Shown one piece after another: positions 1 to 5,514 of a stretch of DNA of 5,514 bases. Under the pieces are notes generated by a model. That model was not told where the DNA came from and did no database searches. It saw only the letters and a list, made by a program, of their open reading frames with translations. Every line of letters begins with the position of its first letter. The first letter of the stretch is position 1. Source of the stretch: Pirellulaceae bacterium (lineage in GTDB: Bacteria; Planctomycetota; Planctomycetia; Pirellulales; Pirellulaceae); NCBI GenBank assembly GCA_013002105.1, contig JABDKS010000117.1, positions 1 to 5,514 on the forward strand, in the 5' to 3' direction. The translations under genes were made by a program, and so were the position numbers.

Positions 1-88
1 GCCCTCCCCGTCACACTCGCTAAAGCTCGGTGCCGACCCTCCCACGAACAAGTCTCTATTACATGGATGATTTAGCGCGTGGGAGGGT
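1..88. repeat. Inverted-repeat element with two competing pairings
   Basis: The arm ACCCTCCCACG at 36-46 is the exact reverse complement of CGTGGGAGGGT at 78-88, giving an 11-bp stem with a 31-nt loop. The same right-hand region can pair elsewhere: CCCTCCC at 2-8 with GGGAGGG at 81-87, C9-G10 with C78-G79 if T80 is bulged, and CGCTAAA at 18-24 with TTTAGCG at 71-77. That alternative has about 16 pairs with a 7-nt bulge at 11-17. The two pairings exclude each other. The element lies about 150 bases upstream of the Hint-protein start, and I see no coding sequence in it. It could be a dispersed intergenic repeat, a structured leader or small RNA, or the terminator of a gene left of the window; there is no T-tract after 88. 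Only the base pairing is seen directly. Confidence 0.6.
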
Positions 89-226
89 GAATTAAAGAAG
101 CTATCAATCAGCCGACTTGTGGGTAAAAACAAAGATCCCACCGCCCAAGCCATAGTATCCATATTCAATCACGCGCGATCCCGGCGAATCGTATCTAAAC
201 GTCTGACCCAAACAACCATCGCATTC

Positions 227-232
227 AAAGGA
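227..232 (+). promoter_or_regulatory. Ribosome binding site fixing the Hint-protein start
   Basis: AAAGGA lies 6 nt upstream of the ATG at 239. The frame is also open upstream to a GTG at 119, but that start has no comparable purine-rich site and would put 40 charged residues ahead of a clear signal peptide. The site therefore favours 239. Confidence 0.6.
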
Positions 233-238
233 CTTGGA

Positions 239-1189
239 ATGCCGCCCCATCTCCATCGATCTCTTATCATCATCACCGCGTTGCTCTGCTGCGCAGCGTC
301 GATTGCATCTGCACAGACACGACCGTTTGACCTACGGTCCGAGATACTGACGCCGTCTGTAAAATTCGATCCGCGAGACCCGGCATTTCACGAAATCCGG
401 CTGCGGGGACAGATCGATGTCAACGGCGACGGTCAGGGCACCCTGACGCTGGATCCCAACGGGCCCACATTCGATGATTTCGGCACCGGGCTGATGGTGC
501 GAAGCACCCAACAGCCGTTGAAATTGGAAGTAGCGATCCAATTCGTTCGCACCGGTCGGACACAAATTCAAGCCGGACCACCGCCGGAGCAATGGCACCT
601 GTACCGCATCAAGAACGACCAGCTGAAAACTTCGATCGGTCTGGCCGCCCCCAACCGCCAGCTCACATCGGGCCGATTGCTGGTGTACGGACCGGATAAC
701 AATATCGTATCGGTCATTCCCCTCAATCGCTCCTTCGCATCCGATACGCCACCTTTGCCCTGTCATCCCGGCTGCTTTCCAGCAGGGACGCTCGTCACCA
801 CGCCGAGCGGATCCGAACGCATCGAAAACCTGGCGCCGGGATCGGTGGTGATCACACTGGACGATGACGGAGCTCCCCAGCCGCGTCCGATCCGAAACAT
901 TTTCGTGGTCGACAACGACGTTTTGAAAATTCAAACGGACTTTGGTTCCTTCGTCACAACCGAAACGCAACCGCTGCGATTGGCAAACGGAACCACCACC
1001 GGCGCCGGCGCACTCTCACACGCCGATGCGATTCTACGTTGGGAAAGCGGCAAAACCATTCCCGCCAAGATTCTATCGATCCAGAAACAGTACCGAGCCA
1101 CTCGAGTCCACAATTTAGTCTTCGACCAGACCACGCACTTCATCGCCAACGGTTACATCGTCCGCAGCAAACCGCCCCCGCCAAAGTAG
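239..1189 (+). CDS. Exported protein with a C-terminal Hint (hedgehog/intein-like) domain
   Basis: The product has 316 residues. Residues 1-25 form a signal peptide: a His/Arg-containing start, the hydrophobic stretch LIIITALLCCAASIA, and a probable cut after the Ala of SASIASA-like sequence near A25. The protein is thus likely exported to the periplasm or cell surface. Residues 27-170 are a predicted beta-rich region I do not recognise. It contains an Asp-rich loop, DVNGDGQGT at 60-68, resembling an EF-hand/dockerin calcium site. Residues 179-310 match a Hint fold. Block A is CFPAGTLVTTPSG starting at C179, then the typical IENLAPGS turn at 195-202. A block B-like TETQP follows at 241-245, and the end is VHNLVFDQTTHFIANGYIV at 290-308. 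C179 corresponds to the catalytic first Cys of inteins. The block B His of TxxH is Gln244, and there is no C-terminal His-Asn pair, so self-splicing or cleavage is doubtful. The tail is KPPPPK. A start at GTG 119 is possible but less likely. The biological role is unknown. Confidence 0.85.
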   Translation: MPPHLHRSLIIITALLCCAASIASAQTRPFDLRSEILTPSVKFDPRDPAFHEIRLRGQIDVNGDGQGTLTLDPNGPTFDDFGTGLMVRSTQQPLKLEVAIQFVRTGRTQIQAGPPPEQWHLYRIKNDQLKTSIGLAAPNRQLTSGRLLVYGPDNNIVSVIPLNRSFASDTPPLPCHPGCFPAGTLVTTPSGSERIENLAPGSVVITLDDDGAPQPRPIRNIFVVDNDVLKIQTDFGSFVTTETQPLRLANGTTTGAGALSHADAILRWESGKTIPAKILSIQKQYRATRVHNLVFDQTTHFIANGYIVRSKPPPPK

Positions 1190-1575
1190 ACGACGCTACT
1201 AGATCGCAAAAGCACGTAGCGGAACTCGCCAAGAGTTTCGGTCACACCTTGCAAAGATCGTAGCGGAACTCGCCAAGAGTTTCGGCCACCCCGTGCGCAA
1301 AGACCGTAGCGGAACTCGCCAAGAGTTTCGGGCACCCCTTGCAAAATGACCGTAGCGGAACTCGCCAAGAGTTTCGGTCACCCCTAGCAAAACGCTCGTA
1401 GCGAAACTCGCCAAGAGTTTCGGCCACCCCACACCACGCCGCGAACACCGCATCCCATCTCGCCATCACGCTGAAAAACTTTCACGATGACGGTCGACGA
1501 ATTCCTGAAACCGAATTTCACACGCCGCGGCTGATTGCGTAACGTGCGACTTTGGGTCGCTTCGCCATGGATTGC
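1190..1575. other. 386-bp intergenic region between convergent genes
   Basis: This gap separates the stop of the Hint-protein gene (plus) from the stop of the glycosidase gene (minus). Positions 1215-1430 are the tandem hairpin repeats described separately. GCAAAAGCA at 1206-1214 resembles the repeat tail and may be a remnant of a further unit on the left. In 1431-1575 I find no convincing gene or T-tracted terminator. A 5-bp stem is present there, GCGAC at 1546-1550 with GTCGC at 1556-1560, which is too short to interpret. Confidence 0.7.
1215..1430. repeat. Five tandem ~46-bp hairpin-forming repeats
   Basis: Five units start with CGTAGCG at 1215, 1259, 1305, 1351 and 1397, spaced 44, 46, 46 and 46 bases apart. 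Each has a nearly invariant 27-base core, then a semi-conserved tail: a variable base, CACCCC (CACACC in unit 1), and usually a GCAAA motif. Within the core, the left arm CGGAACTC and right arm GAGTTTCG flank the loop GCCAA. Unit 5 has CGAAACTC, making a perfect 8-bp stem; units 1-4 carry one G opposite T at the third pair. The stems span 1220-1240, 1264-1284, 1310-1330, 1356-1376 and 1402-1422. The array sits between convergent genes, 25 bases after the Hint-gene stop. It is not a CRISPR, because the spacers are only 17-19 bases and are similar to each other. Transcription end, mRNA 3'-end protection and a dispersed selfish repeat are all possible roles. Confidence 0.92.
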
Positions 1576-4500
1576 TCAATCGGCGGCTCCTTGAGCCGCT
1601 GTAATCTGAATCTCATCGATATACGGGCCGCCACTATTGAGGGTGACTAGACGAAGACTGTTTCCACCTCGCTGGAATTTCACTTTGACGACGACGGTTG
1701 CCCAATCGTTGCCCCAGTTTTTGGTATTGGGAAAAAACAGATCCGATTGGATGACTTTGCCGTTATGGACCAGCTTCATCTTTCGCCCGCCGCCTTTGCC
1801 CGATTTACAGCTGTACCGTATCGCAACCTCGCCGTCATACGCGTCGCCATCATTCTCCTGATACCACTCGACAAAGGCACCCGCATTCCAACCGAAGTCC
1901 AGATAGCCGGTTCCGTTGTAGCCCTGTCCATTCGTCGCAACACGCGCCTTTTGAAAGTGAGCCTCCTCGGCCTGATCGCCCATCGAATTCGTCGTACTCG
2001 GTGAAACTTGATCGGCACTCCCCCAATGGAGTCCCTGCTTGGGACCAAAGCGTTCACGCATCGTCATCAACAACTGGTCGCCACGATAGACCGCGGCGTT
2101 GACCACAGCGTCGGAATCCAAGGTGAACGGGCCGGTGTATTCGGTTTGCGGTTCTCCGGTATCGACGCTGTAGAGAATCTTGAAATCATCATTCGCCGTG
2201 CTACCCCGCAGCGCGATCGATTGCACGTCGATGCTAACGGTATGCGATGTCATCTGTTGCTTCTCGCCAAGAATCGCAGCGGCAACGACGGCGACGTCAC
2301 CCTCGGGGGCAGTCACATTGAGAAAACACCGCGCCAGTCCAAAAAACGCGGTGCGCGACGTCTGCCCAAAGTTATTCTCGGTATTGACCGGATTGCCGCT
2401 TTCAAGCGAAACGATCCGAGCAGGGCCATCGACGTGGTAGTGAATTCGGTTCTCCGCATAAGGATTCAAAACCCCTTGCGTATCCACTTGCCGCGCCGTG
2501 ATGATCGGGTCGCGTTCGCCTTCGGCAGACAATCGCAGTGCTGCAGGTGCCCCGGCAGTTTGCTGCACATGCCGTGTGACTTCGACGCCATCTTTGTACC
2601 CGATGGCTGTCAGTTTGCCGGGCGTCCATGGCACCATCCATTCGCATTGCATCTCGTCCCACTTCCTACCGGGACGATCTTTACCGAGCGACTGCTCGTT
2701 AAGAAACAGTTCTACCTCGTCACAATTTGAATAAACCCAAACGGGGATCTTGGTGCCGGCGGCCATCTTCGGATGCGTCCAATGGGGCAGGATGTGCGCC
2801 ATCGGTTCGGTCGTCCATTGGCTTTGATAAAAGTAATAGAGATCTTTCTTGAAACCGGCCAAATCGAGCGCGCCGCCCATGAACGCGCGAAACGGCCAGC
2901 CGCCATGTACATAGCCCGCCTCGCCTACATAATCGAATCCCGTCCAGCGAAAGTGACCGCTGTACCAGGGCAGATCGCGCATCAGTTCCCAATTCTTGCG
3001 CGCCGTGATCCGGACCATCGCATTGTCATAAGACGAATTGAAAATCTGCTTCCGTTTTTTTCGCTCACTCGGTGCGATCCAGTCGTAGGTAAAGATCTCC
3101 TTGTCGGTTAGATCGGGCAGCGGGAAAGGTTCGTGTCGCCCCAGCGGTCCGTCACGAAACCAGCTCTGTGTTCGATAGTAGCCACGCACTTGCCAGGTGT
3201 GCGGTGCTTCGGTCGCGACAAATGGTTTTTCGGGAGGTGGTTGCCGAAAAAAACGACGACTCTCCGAAGCACCATTGACCCCGACCACATCCATGAACTC
3301 CGATCCGGAATGTCCCGACGTGACCAAGCGTGTTGGGTCCAGTTCATGGCAAACCTGGACGAGCCGGGGGGCAATCTTGCCGTGCGTTTCGTTGCCCAAA
3401 CTCCAGATCACCACCGACGGGTGATTACGGTTCGCTTTGATCCAAGTCCGCAGGTCGCGTTCCCACCACTGATCAAATGCCTGTTTGCCATAATCCTGCT
3501 TGGCTTTTTTATTCCAACCATCAAAGATCTCATCCATCACCAACATGCCCAGTTCGTCACAGAGATCGTAAAAGGCAGGCACTTGGGGATTGTGCGCCGT
3601 GCGGATGGCATTACAGCCCATGTCTTTAAGTAGCCTGATTTTCCAGCGGATCAGTTCATCCGAATACGCCGCACCGACCGGGCCGGCTTCCAGGTGATCG
3701 GCGACACCACGCAACTTGACGTTCTCGTCGTTCAGCCAAAAACCGCTCTCGACCTCCCAGCGAATCGTGCGAACGCCGAACCGAGTCATGGTTACGTCAC
3801 CGCGACCGAGCGTACTCTTGACGTGATAAAGCGTCGGGCTCTCGGGACTCCACAACTTGGGATCAGCGATTACCAAATCCTGCGCGATTGTCTGGCGGTC
3901 GCCGGCGGAAATCTGAACGTCGGCTTGTGTCTCTGCGACAACCACCCGGTCGCGATCCAGGACTTGTGTGGTGAGTGTCGTTTTGACCGTTTGATCAGAG
4001 TCGTTGGATACTTCCGTCGCCACTGCGACCGTCGCGCTGTCTGCGTCTACATTCGGCGTTCGGATCTGAACCCCGTCCTTGGCGACATGAACCGGATCGG
4101 TCGCCAAGAGTCTTACCTGCGCATAAATCCCGCAACCATGATACCAGCGTGCTGAAGGCTCAAGACGACAGTCCACCCGCACGGCGATAACGTTCTCTCC
4201 TGCACGTAGATGATCTGTCAGCTCGTAATGAAACGGGATATAGCCGTAGGGCCGCTTGCCCAGGCGATGGCCGTTGATCCACACTTCGCTATTCATGTAC
4301 ACGCCATCGAAGTGAATCGATACACGTTTGCCTTGCCAGTTCGCTGGCAATTGAAAATGTTTTCGGTACCAGCCAAGTCCACCCGGCTTGTATCCACCGG
4401 ATGCCCCTTGAGCGGCGTCGGGCGCGTAGTCGGCCTCGAACGCCCAATCATGCGGGACACTCAAGACACGCCATTGGCGATCGTCAAAGCCCACCTTCTC

Positions 4501-4641
4501 CGCGCCCGACTGTTCACCGAGTGCGAACCGCCAATCGGAATCCATGTCGACGACCTCGCGTGCGTCGCCCGTGCTGGCAAAGATGCACGTGACGATGCAT
4601 GCGATGCAAATCCTTTGAATCGTTGAGATACTGATATTCAT
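1576..4641 (-). CDS. Exported multidomain GH2-family glycoside hydrolase (beta-galactosidase-like)
   Basis: The product has 1021 residues. Residues 1-27 look like a signal peptide (hydrophobic ICIACIVTCIFA, likely cut after GDA27), with no good lipobox. The domain order is: GH2 sugar-binding jelly roll, about 30-180; Ig-like domain, about 185-295; TIM barrel, about 297-612; DUF4982-like domain, about 630-695 (PVWVYSNCDEVELFLNEQSLG region); GH2 C-terminal Ig-like domain, about 698-805; chitobiase-type Ig-like domain, about 812-862 (YTGPFTL at 835-841); and a CBM35/CBM6-like module, about 893-1014. In the barrel, E418 of SLGNE is the expected acid/base and E478 of VATEAPHTW the expected nucleophile. 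H316, the IRTAHNP motif at 346-352 and FRWTGFDY at 564-571 are also typical. The family hydrolyses beta-linked sugars (galactosides, glucuronides, mannosides) by a retaining mechanism. The exact substrate cannot be read from sequence; beta-galactosidase-like is the usual label for this architecture. No clear Shine-Dalgarno sequence precedes the ATG at 4641. The gene lies 165 bases downstream of a co-oriented TPR gene. Confidence 0.93.
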   Translation of the reverse strand: MNISISTIQRICIACIVTCIFASTGDAREVVDMDSDWRFALGEQSGAEKVGFDDRQWRVLSVPHDWAFEADYAPDAAQGASGGYKPGGLGWYRKHFQLPANWQGKRVSIHFDGVYMNSEVWINGHRLGKRPYGYIPFHYELTDHLRAGENVIAVRVDCRLEPSARWYHGCGIYAQVRLLATDPVHVAKDGVQIRTPNVDADSATVAVATEVSNDSDQTVKTTLTTQVLDRDRVVVAETQADVQISAGDRQTIAQDLVIADPKLWSPESPTLYHVKSTLGRGDVTMTRFGVRTIRWEVESGFWLNDENVKLRGVADHLEAGPVGAAYSDELIRWKIRLLKDMGCNAIRTAHNPQVPAFYDLCDELGMLVMDEIFDGWNKKAKQDYGKQAFDQWWERDLRTWIKANRNHPSVVIWSLGNETHGKIAPRLVQVCHELDPTRLVTSGHSGSEFMDVVGVNGASESRRFFRQPPPEKPFVATEAPHTWQVRGYYRTQSWFRDGPLGRHEPFPLPDLTDKEIFTYDWIAPSERKKRKQIFNSSYDNAMVRITARKNWELMRDLPWYSGHFRWTGFDYVGEAGYVHGGWPFRAFMGGALDLAGFKKDLYYFYQSQWTTEPMAHILPHWTHPKMAAGTKIPVWVYSNCDEVELFLNEQSLGKDRPGRKWDEMQCEWMVPWTPGKLTAIGYKDGVEVTRHVQQTAGAPAALRLSAEGERDPIITARQVDTQGVLNPYAENRIHYHVDGPARIVSLESGNPVNTENNFGQTSRTAFFGLARCFLNVTAPEGDVAVVAAAILGEKQQMTSHTVSIDVQSIALRGSTANDDFKILYSVDTGEPQTEYTGPFTLDSDAVVNAAVYRGDQLLMTMRERFGPKQGLHWGSADQVSPSTTNSMGDQAEEAHFQKARVATNGQGYNGTGYLDFGWNAGAFVEWYQENDGDAYDGEVAIRYSCKSGKGGGRKMKLVHNGKVIQSDLFFPNTKNWGNDWATVVVKVKFQRGGNSLRLVTLNSGGPYIDEIQITAAQGAAD
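1581..1601. other. Stem-loop at the 3' end of the glycosidase coding sequence
   Basis: GCGGCTC at 1583-1589 and GAGCCGC at 1593-1599 form a perfect 7-bp stem with a 3-nt loop. On the plus-strand RNA it extends by a G-U and a C-G pair to 1581/1601. It overlaps the last codons of the glycosidase, just before its TGA at 1578-1576. No T-tract follows on either strand, so it is not a standard intrinsic terminator. It may simply reflect Ala/Gly-coding GC-rich codons. Confidence 0.35.
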
Positions 4642-4738
4642 TCGATCGATAGCGGCACGCTTGCGCTGCTGGTAGTGGGATGCGTAAGGGTTGACGTCGC
4701 GACAACTCCATTCGCGAAAGGATGAACCATCATAGCTC

Positions 4739-4756
4739 AGCCCAACGACTTGGGTT
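4739..4756 (+). terminator. Weak terminator-like hairpin followed by four T
   Basis: CCCAA at 4741-4745 pairs with TTGGG at 4750-4754 around the loop CGAC. On the plus strand it extends by a G-U and an A-U pair to 4739/4756, and TTTT covers 4755-4758. The T run is on the plus strand, where no gene ends nearby, so a real terminator role is uncertain. On the minus strand the hairpin lies about 50 bases after the TPR-gene stop but has no T-tract. Confidence 0.2.
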
Positions 4757-4787
4757 TTCGAGGAACCTCTATCCTCATCCCCGCCCG

Positions 4788-4803
4788 GGTCGACTGATCG
4801 ACC
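4788..4803 (-). terminator. Stem-loop just after the TPR-gene stop
   Basis: GGTCGA at 4788-4793 and TCGACC at 4798-4803 form a perfect 6-bp stem with a 4-nt loop. It starts three bases beyond the TAG of the TPR gene (4809-4807 on the minus strand). No run of T follows, so an intrinsic terminator is not established. It could mark the mRNA 3' end and so argue against one transcript covering the TPR gene and the glycosidase. Confidence 0.3.
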
Positions 4804-4806
4804 GAA

Positions 4807-5514
4807 CTATTCAGATTGTTGCCCTGGGATTGGAGGTTCAACGGCTTCGACGTTGCCGTTTCGATCCGCATCTGGCTCGGAACGCTGGCTGTCACCTTTT
4901 CCGTCCAACTCATTGACGTCCACGCCGCAAAGGATGAATGTTCGCGTCGCTTGCTCCGACTTGGAGTCGGCAGATTTCGAGCCGTGATCCGACTCATCTG
5001 CGTTCGTTATTCGACGCCACGCCAGTGCTTCGTCGCCGCGTCGTAGTTCCTCAAGCAAGTCAATCAGATTCGAAACGTCATCATCGGTGCGGACTTCGCT
5101 CGCCGCCATCTTGGCTCCGATGGAGTGCGTCTCTTTAAGTAGCTCTGCTCGCCGCGACGCCTCTTTTGCTTCGCTTTGAAAACTTAGTTGCTTCAGCGAC
5201 TGACTATAAAGTGAATAGACGACGTGGTCGGTTTGATCAATCAGCAATGCTTTGCTGAAACAACCTACGGCATCAGCATGTTGATCTTGGTGGGCGAAAT
5301 AGGCGCCTCTGACCAGCCATGTGTCCGCGTATTGATCGCCAGAATCTGCCGCTCTGGCGATCCATTTTTCGACGCCGTCGAAATCACCCAGGTGGACATA
5401 GATGCGTCCCAGCAGCGCCTGGCCTTCGGTTGATATCGGGTCCAGTTGTTCCAACTGTTCGCGGGCTAGCTGCCAATCGTCTTGGCCGATCGCGTTTCGC
5501 GCCATCCCCAGCGC
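4807..5514 (-). CDS. TPR-repeat protein, 3' part (start outside window)
   Basis: The frame is open to the right edge: codons for Ala-Leu-Gly precede the first internal ATG at 5505, and that ATG has no visible Shine-Dalgarno site. The gene therefore probably begins beyond 5514, and only a C-terminal portion of about 235 residues is seen. Counting from M at 5505, helix-pair repeats of TPR type lie at about 26-56 (ALLGRIYVHLGDFDGVEKWI), 59-92 (WLVRGAYFAHQ, then AVGCFSKALLID) and 94-124. An additional helical stretch is at 141-166 (LLEELRRGDEALAWRRI). Residues 167-232 are hydrophilic and rich in Ser, Asp, Glu and Gly, probably disordered, ending EPPIPGQQSE. TPRs are protein-binding scaffolds, and no catalytic motif is visible. 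The missing N-terminal part might carry another domain that defines the function. The gap to the downstream glycosidase is 165 bases, so co-transcription is possible but not shown. Confidence 0.75.
   Translation of the reverse strand, partial: ALGMARNAIGQDDWQLAREQLEQLDPISTEGQALLGRIYVHLGDFDGVEKWIARAADSGDQYADTWLVRGAYFAHQDQHADAVGCFSKALLIDQTDHVVYSLYSQSLKQLSFQSEAKEASRRAELLKETHSIGAKMAASEVRTDDDVSNLIDLLEELRRGDEALAWRRITNADESDHGSKSADSKSEQATRTFILCGVDVNELDGKGDSQRSEPDADRNGNVEAVEPPIPGQQSE

Noticed and set aside
119..238. GTG at 119 as start of the Hint protein
   Set aside because: It would bury the signal peptide 40 residues into the protein, and the ATG at 239 has a good AAAGGA site at 6-nt spacing.
332..970. 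212-codon minus-strand open frame opposite the Hint gene
   Set aside because: It is antisense to a gene with a signal peptide, a Shine-Dalgarno site and Hint motifs. The translation shows no domain, only Arg-rich shadow composition.
1215..1430. CRISPR array
   Set aside because: The spacers are 17-19 bases, share the CACCCC and GCAAA motifs, and no cas gene is nearby.
1153..1469. Small minus-strand proteins across the repeat array (71-84 codons)
   Set aside because: They are made almost entirely of translated repeat units in shifting frames, with no ribosome binding site.
2008..2730. 240-codon plus-strand open frame inside the glycosidase
   Set aside because: It is antisense to well-conserved GH2 C-terminal domains, with no recognisable motif, so it is a reading-frame shadow. 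The same applies to the plus-strand frames at 3133-3633, 3694-4155 and 4210-4626.
4101..4111. TCGCCAAGAGT, matching the repeat core, inside the glycosidase gene
   Set aside because: It is an 11-base match with no stem partner, in a codon run for Leu-Leu-Ala. A similar 10-base match is at 2263-2272. Both fit chance or codon usage and do not indicate repeat insertion.
4737..4997. 86-codon minus-strand frame overlapping the TPR gene end, considered as a frameshifted continuation
   Set aside because: The TPR frame already ends with a plausible hydrophilic tail, and the alternative frame has no TPR or other motif. No sign of a frameshift is visible.

Overview
The window looks like chromosomal DNA of a planctomycete, most likely one of the Pirellulaceae (Rhodopirellula and relatives). 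This rests on gene content and style: a secreted Hint-domain protein ending in a Lys/Pro-rich tail, a large exported multidomain glycoside hydrolase, a TPR protein, weak or absent Shine-Dalgarno sequences, long intergenic gaps, and an array of about 46-bp repeats of a kind I recall from those genomes. No rRNA, tRNA, transposase or CRISPR is visible. The taxonomic call is inference and could not be checked by a search.

Layout from left to right. Positions 1-88 hold strong inverted repeats in which one right-hand arm (71-88) can pair with either of two left-hand partners. A plus-strand gene (239-1189) encodes a 316-residue exported protein with a C-terminal Hint (hedgehog/intein) fold. It keeps the first-position Cys but lacks the usual block B His and the terminal His-Asn. 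Its stop is followed by a 386-bp gap, most of which is five tandem hairpin repeats (1215-1430). Convergent to it, on the minus strand, is a 1021-residue exported GH2-family glycosidase (4641 down to 1576). It has N-terminal sugar-binding, Ig-like and TIM-barrel domains, a DUF4982-like domain, a GH2 C-terminal Ig-like domain, a chitobiase-like Ig domain and a CBM35/CBM6-like carbohydrate-binding module. Upstream of it on the same strand, across a 165-bp gap, is the 3' part of a TPR-repeat protein (4807 to the right edge), whose start lies outside the window.

The glycosidase is clearly a polysaccharide- or oligosaccharide-degrading enzyme that acts outside the cytoplasm. I see no sulfatase, transporter or regulator in the window that would fix its substrate. 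Nothing shows that the Hint protein, the glycosidase and the TPR protein act together: the first is convergent to the second, and the TPR gene is only co-oriented. The least explained parts are the two non-coding structured elements (1-88 and 1215-1430) and the apparently splicing-incompetent Hint domain. No complete new system can be demonstrated from this window alone.
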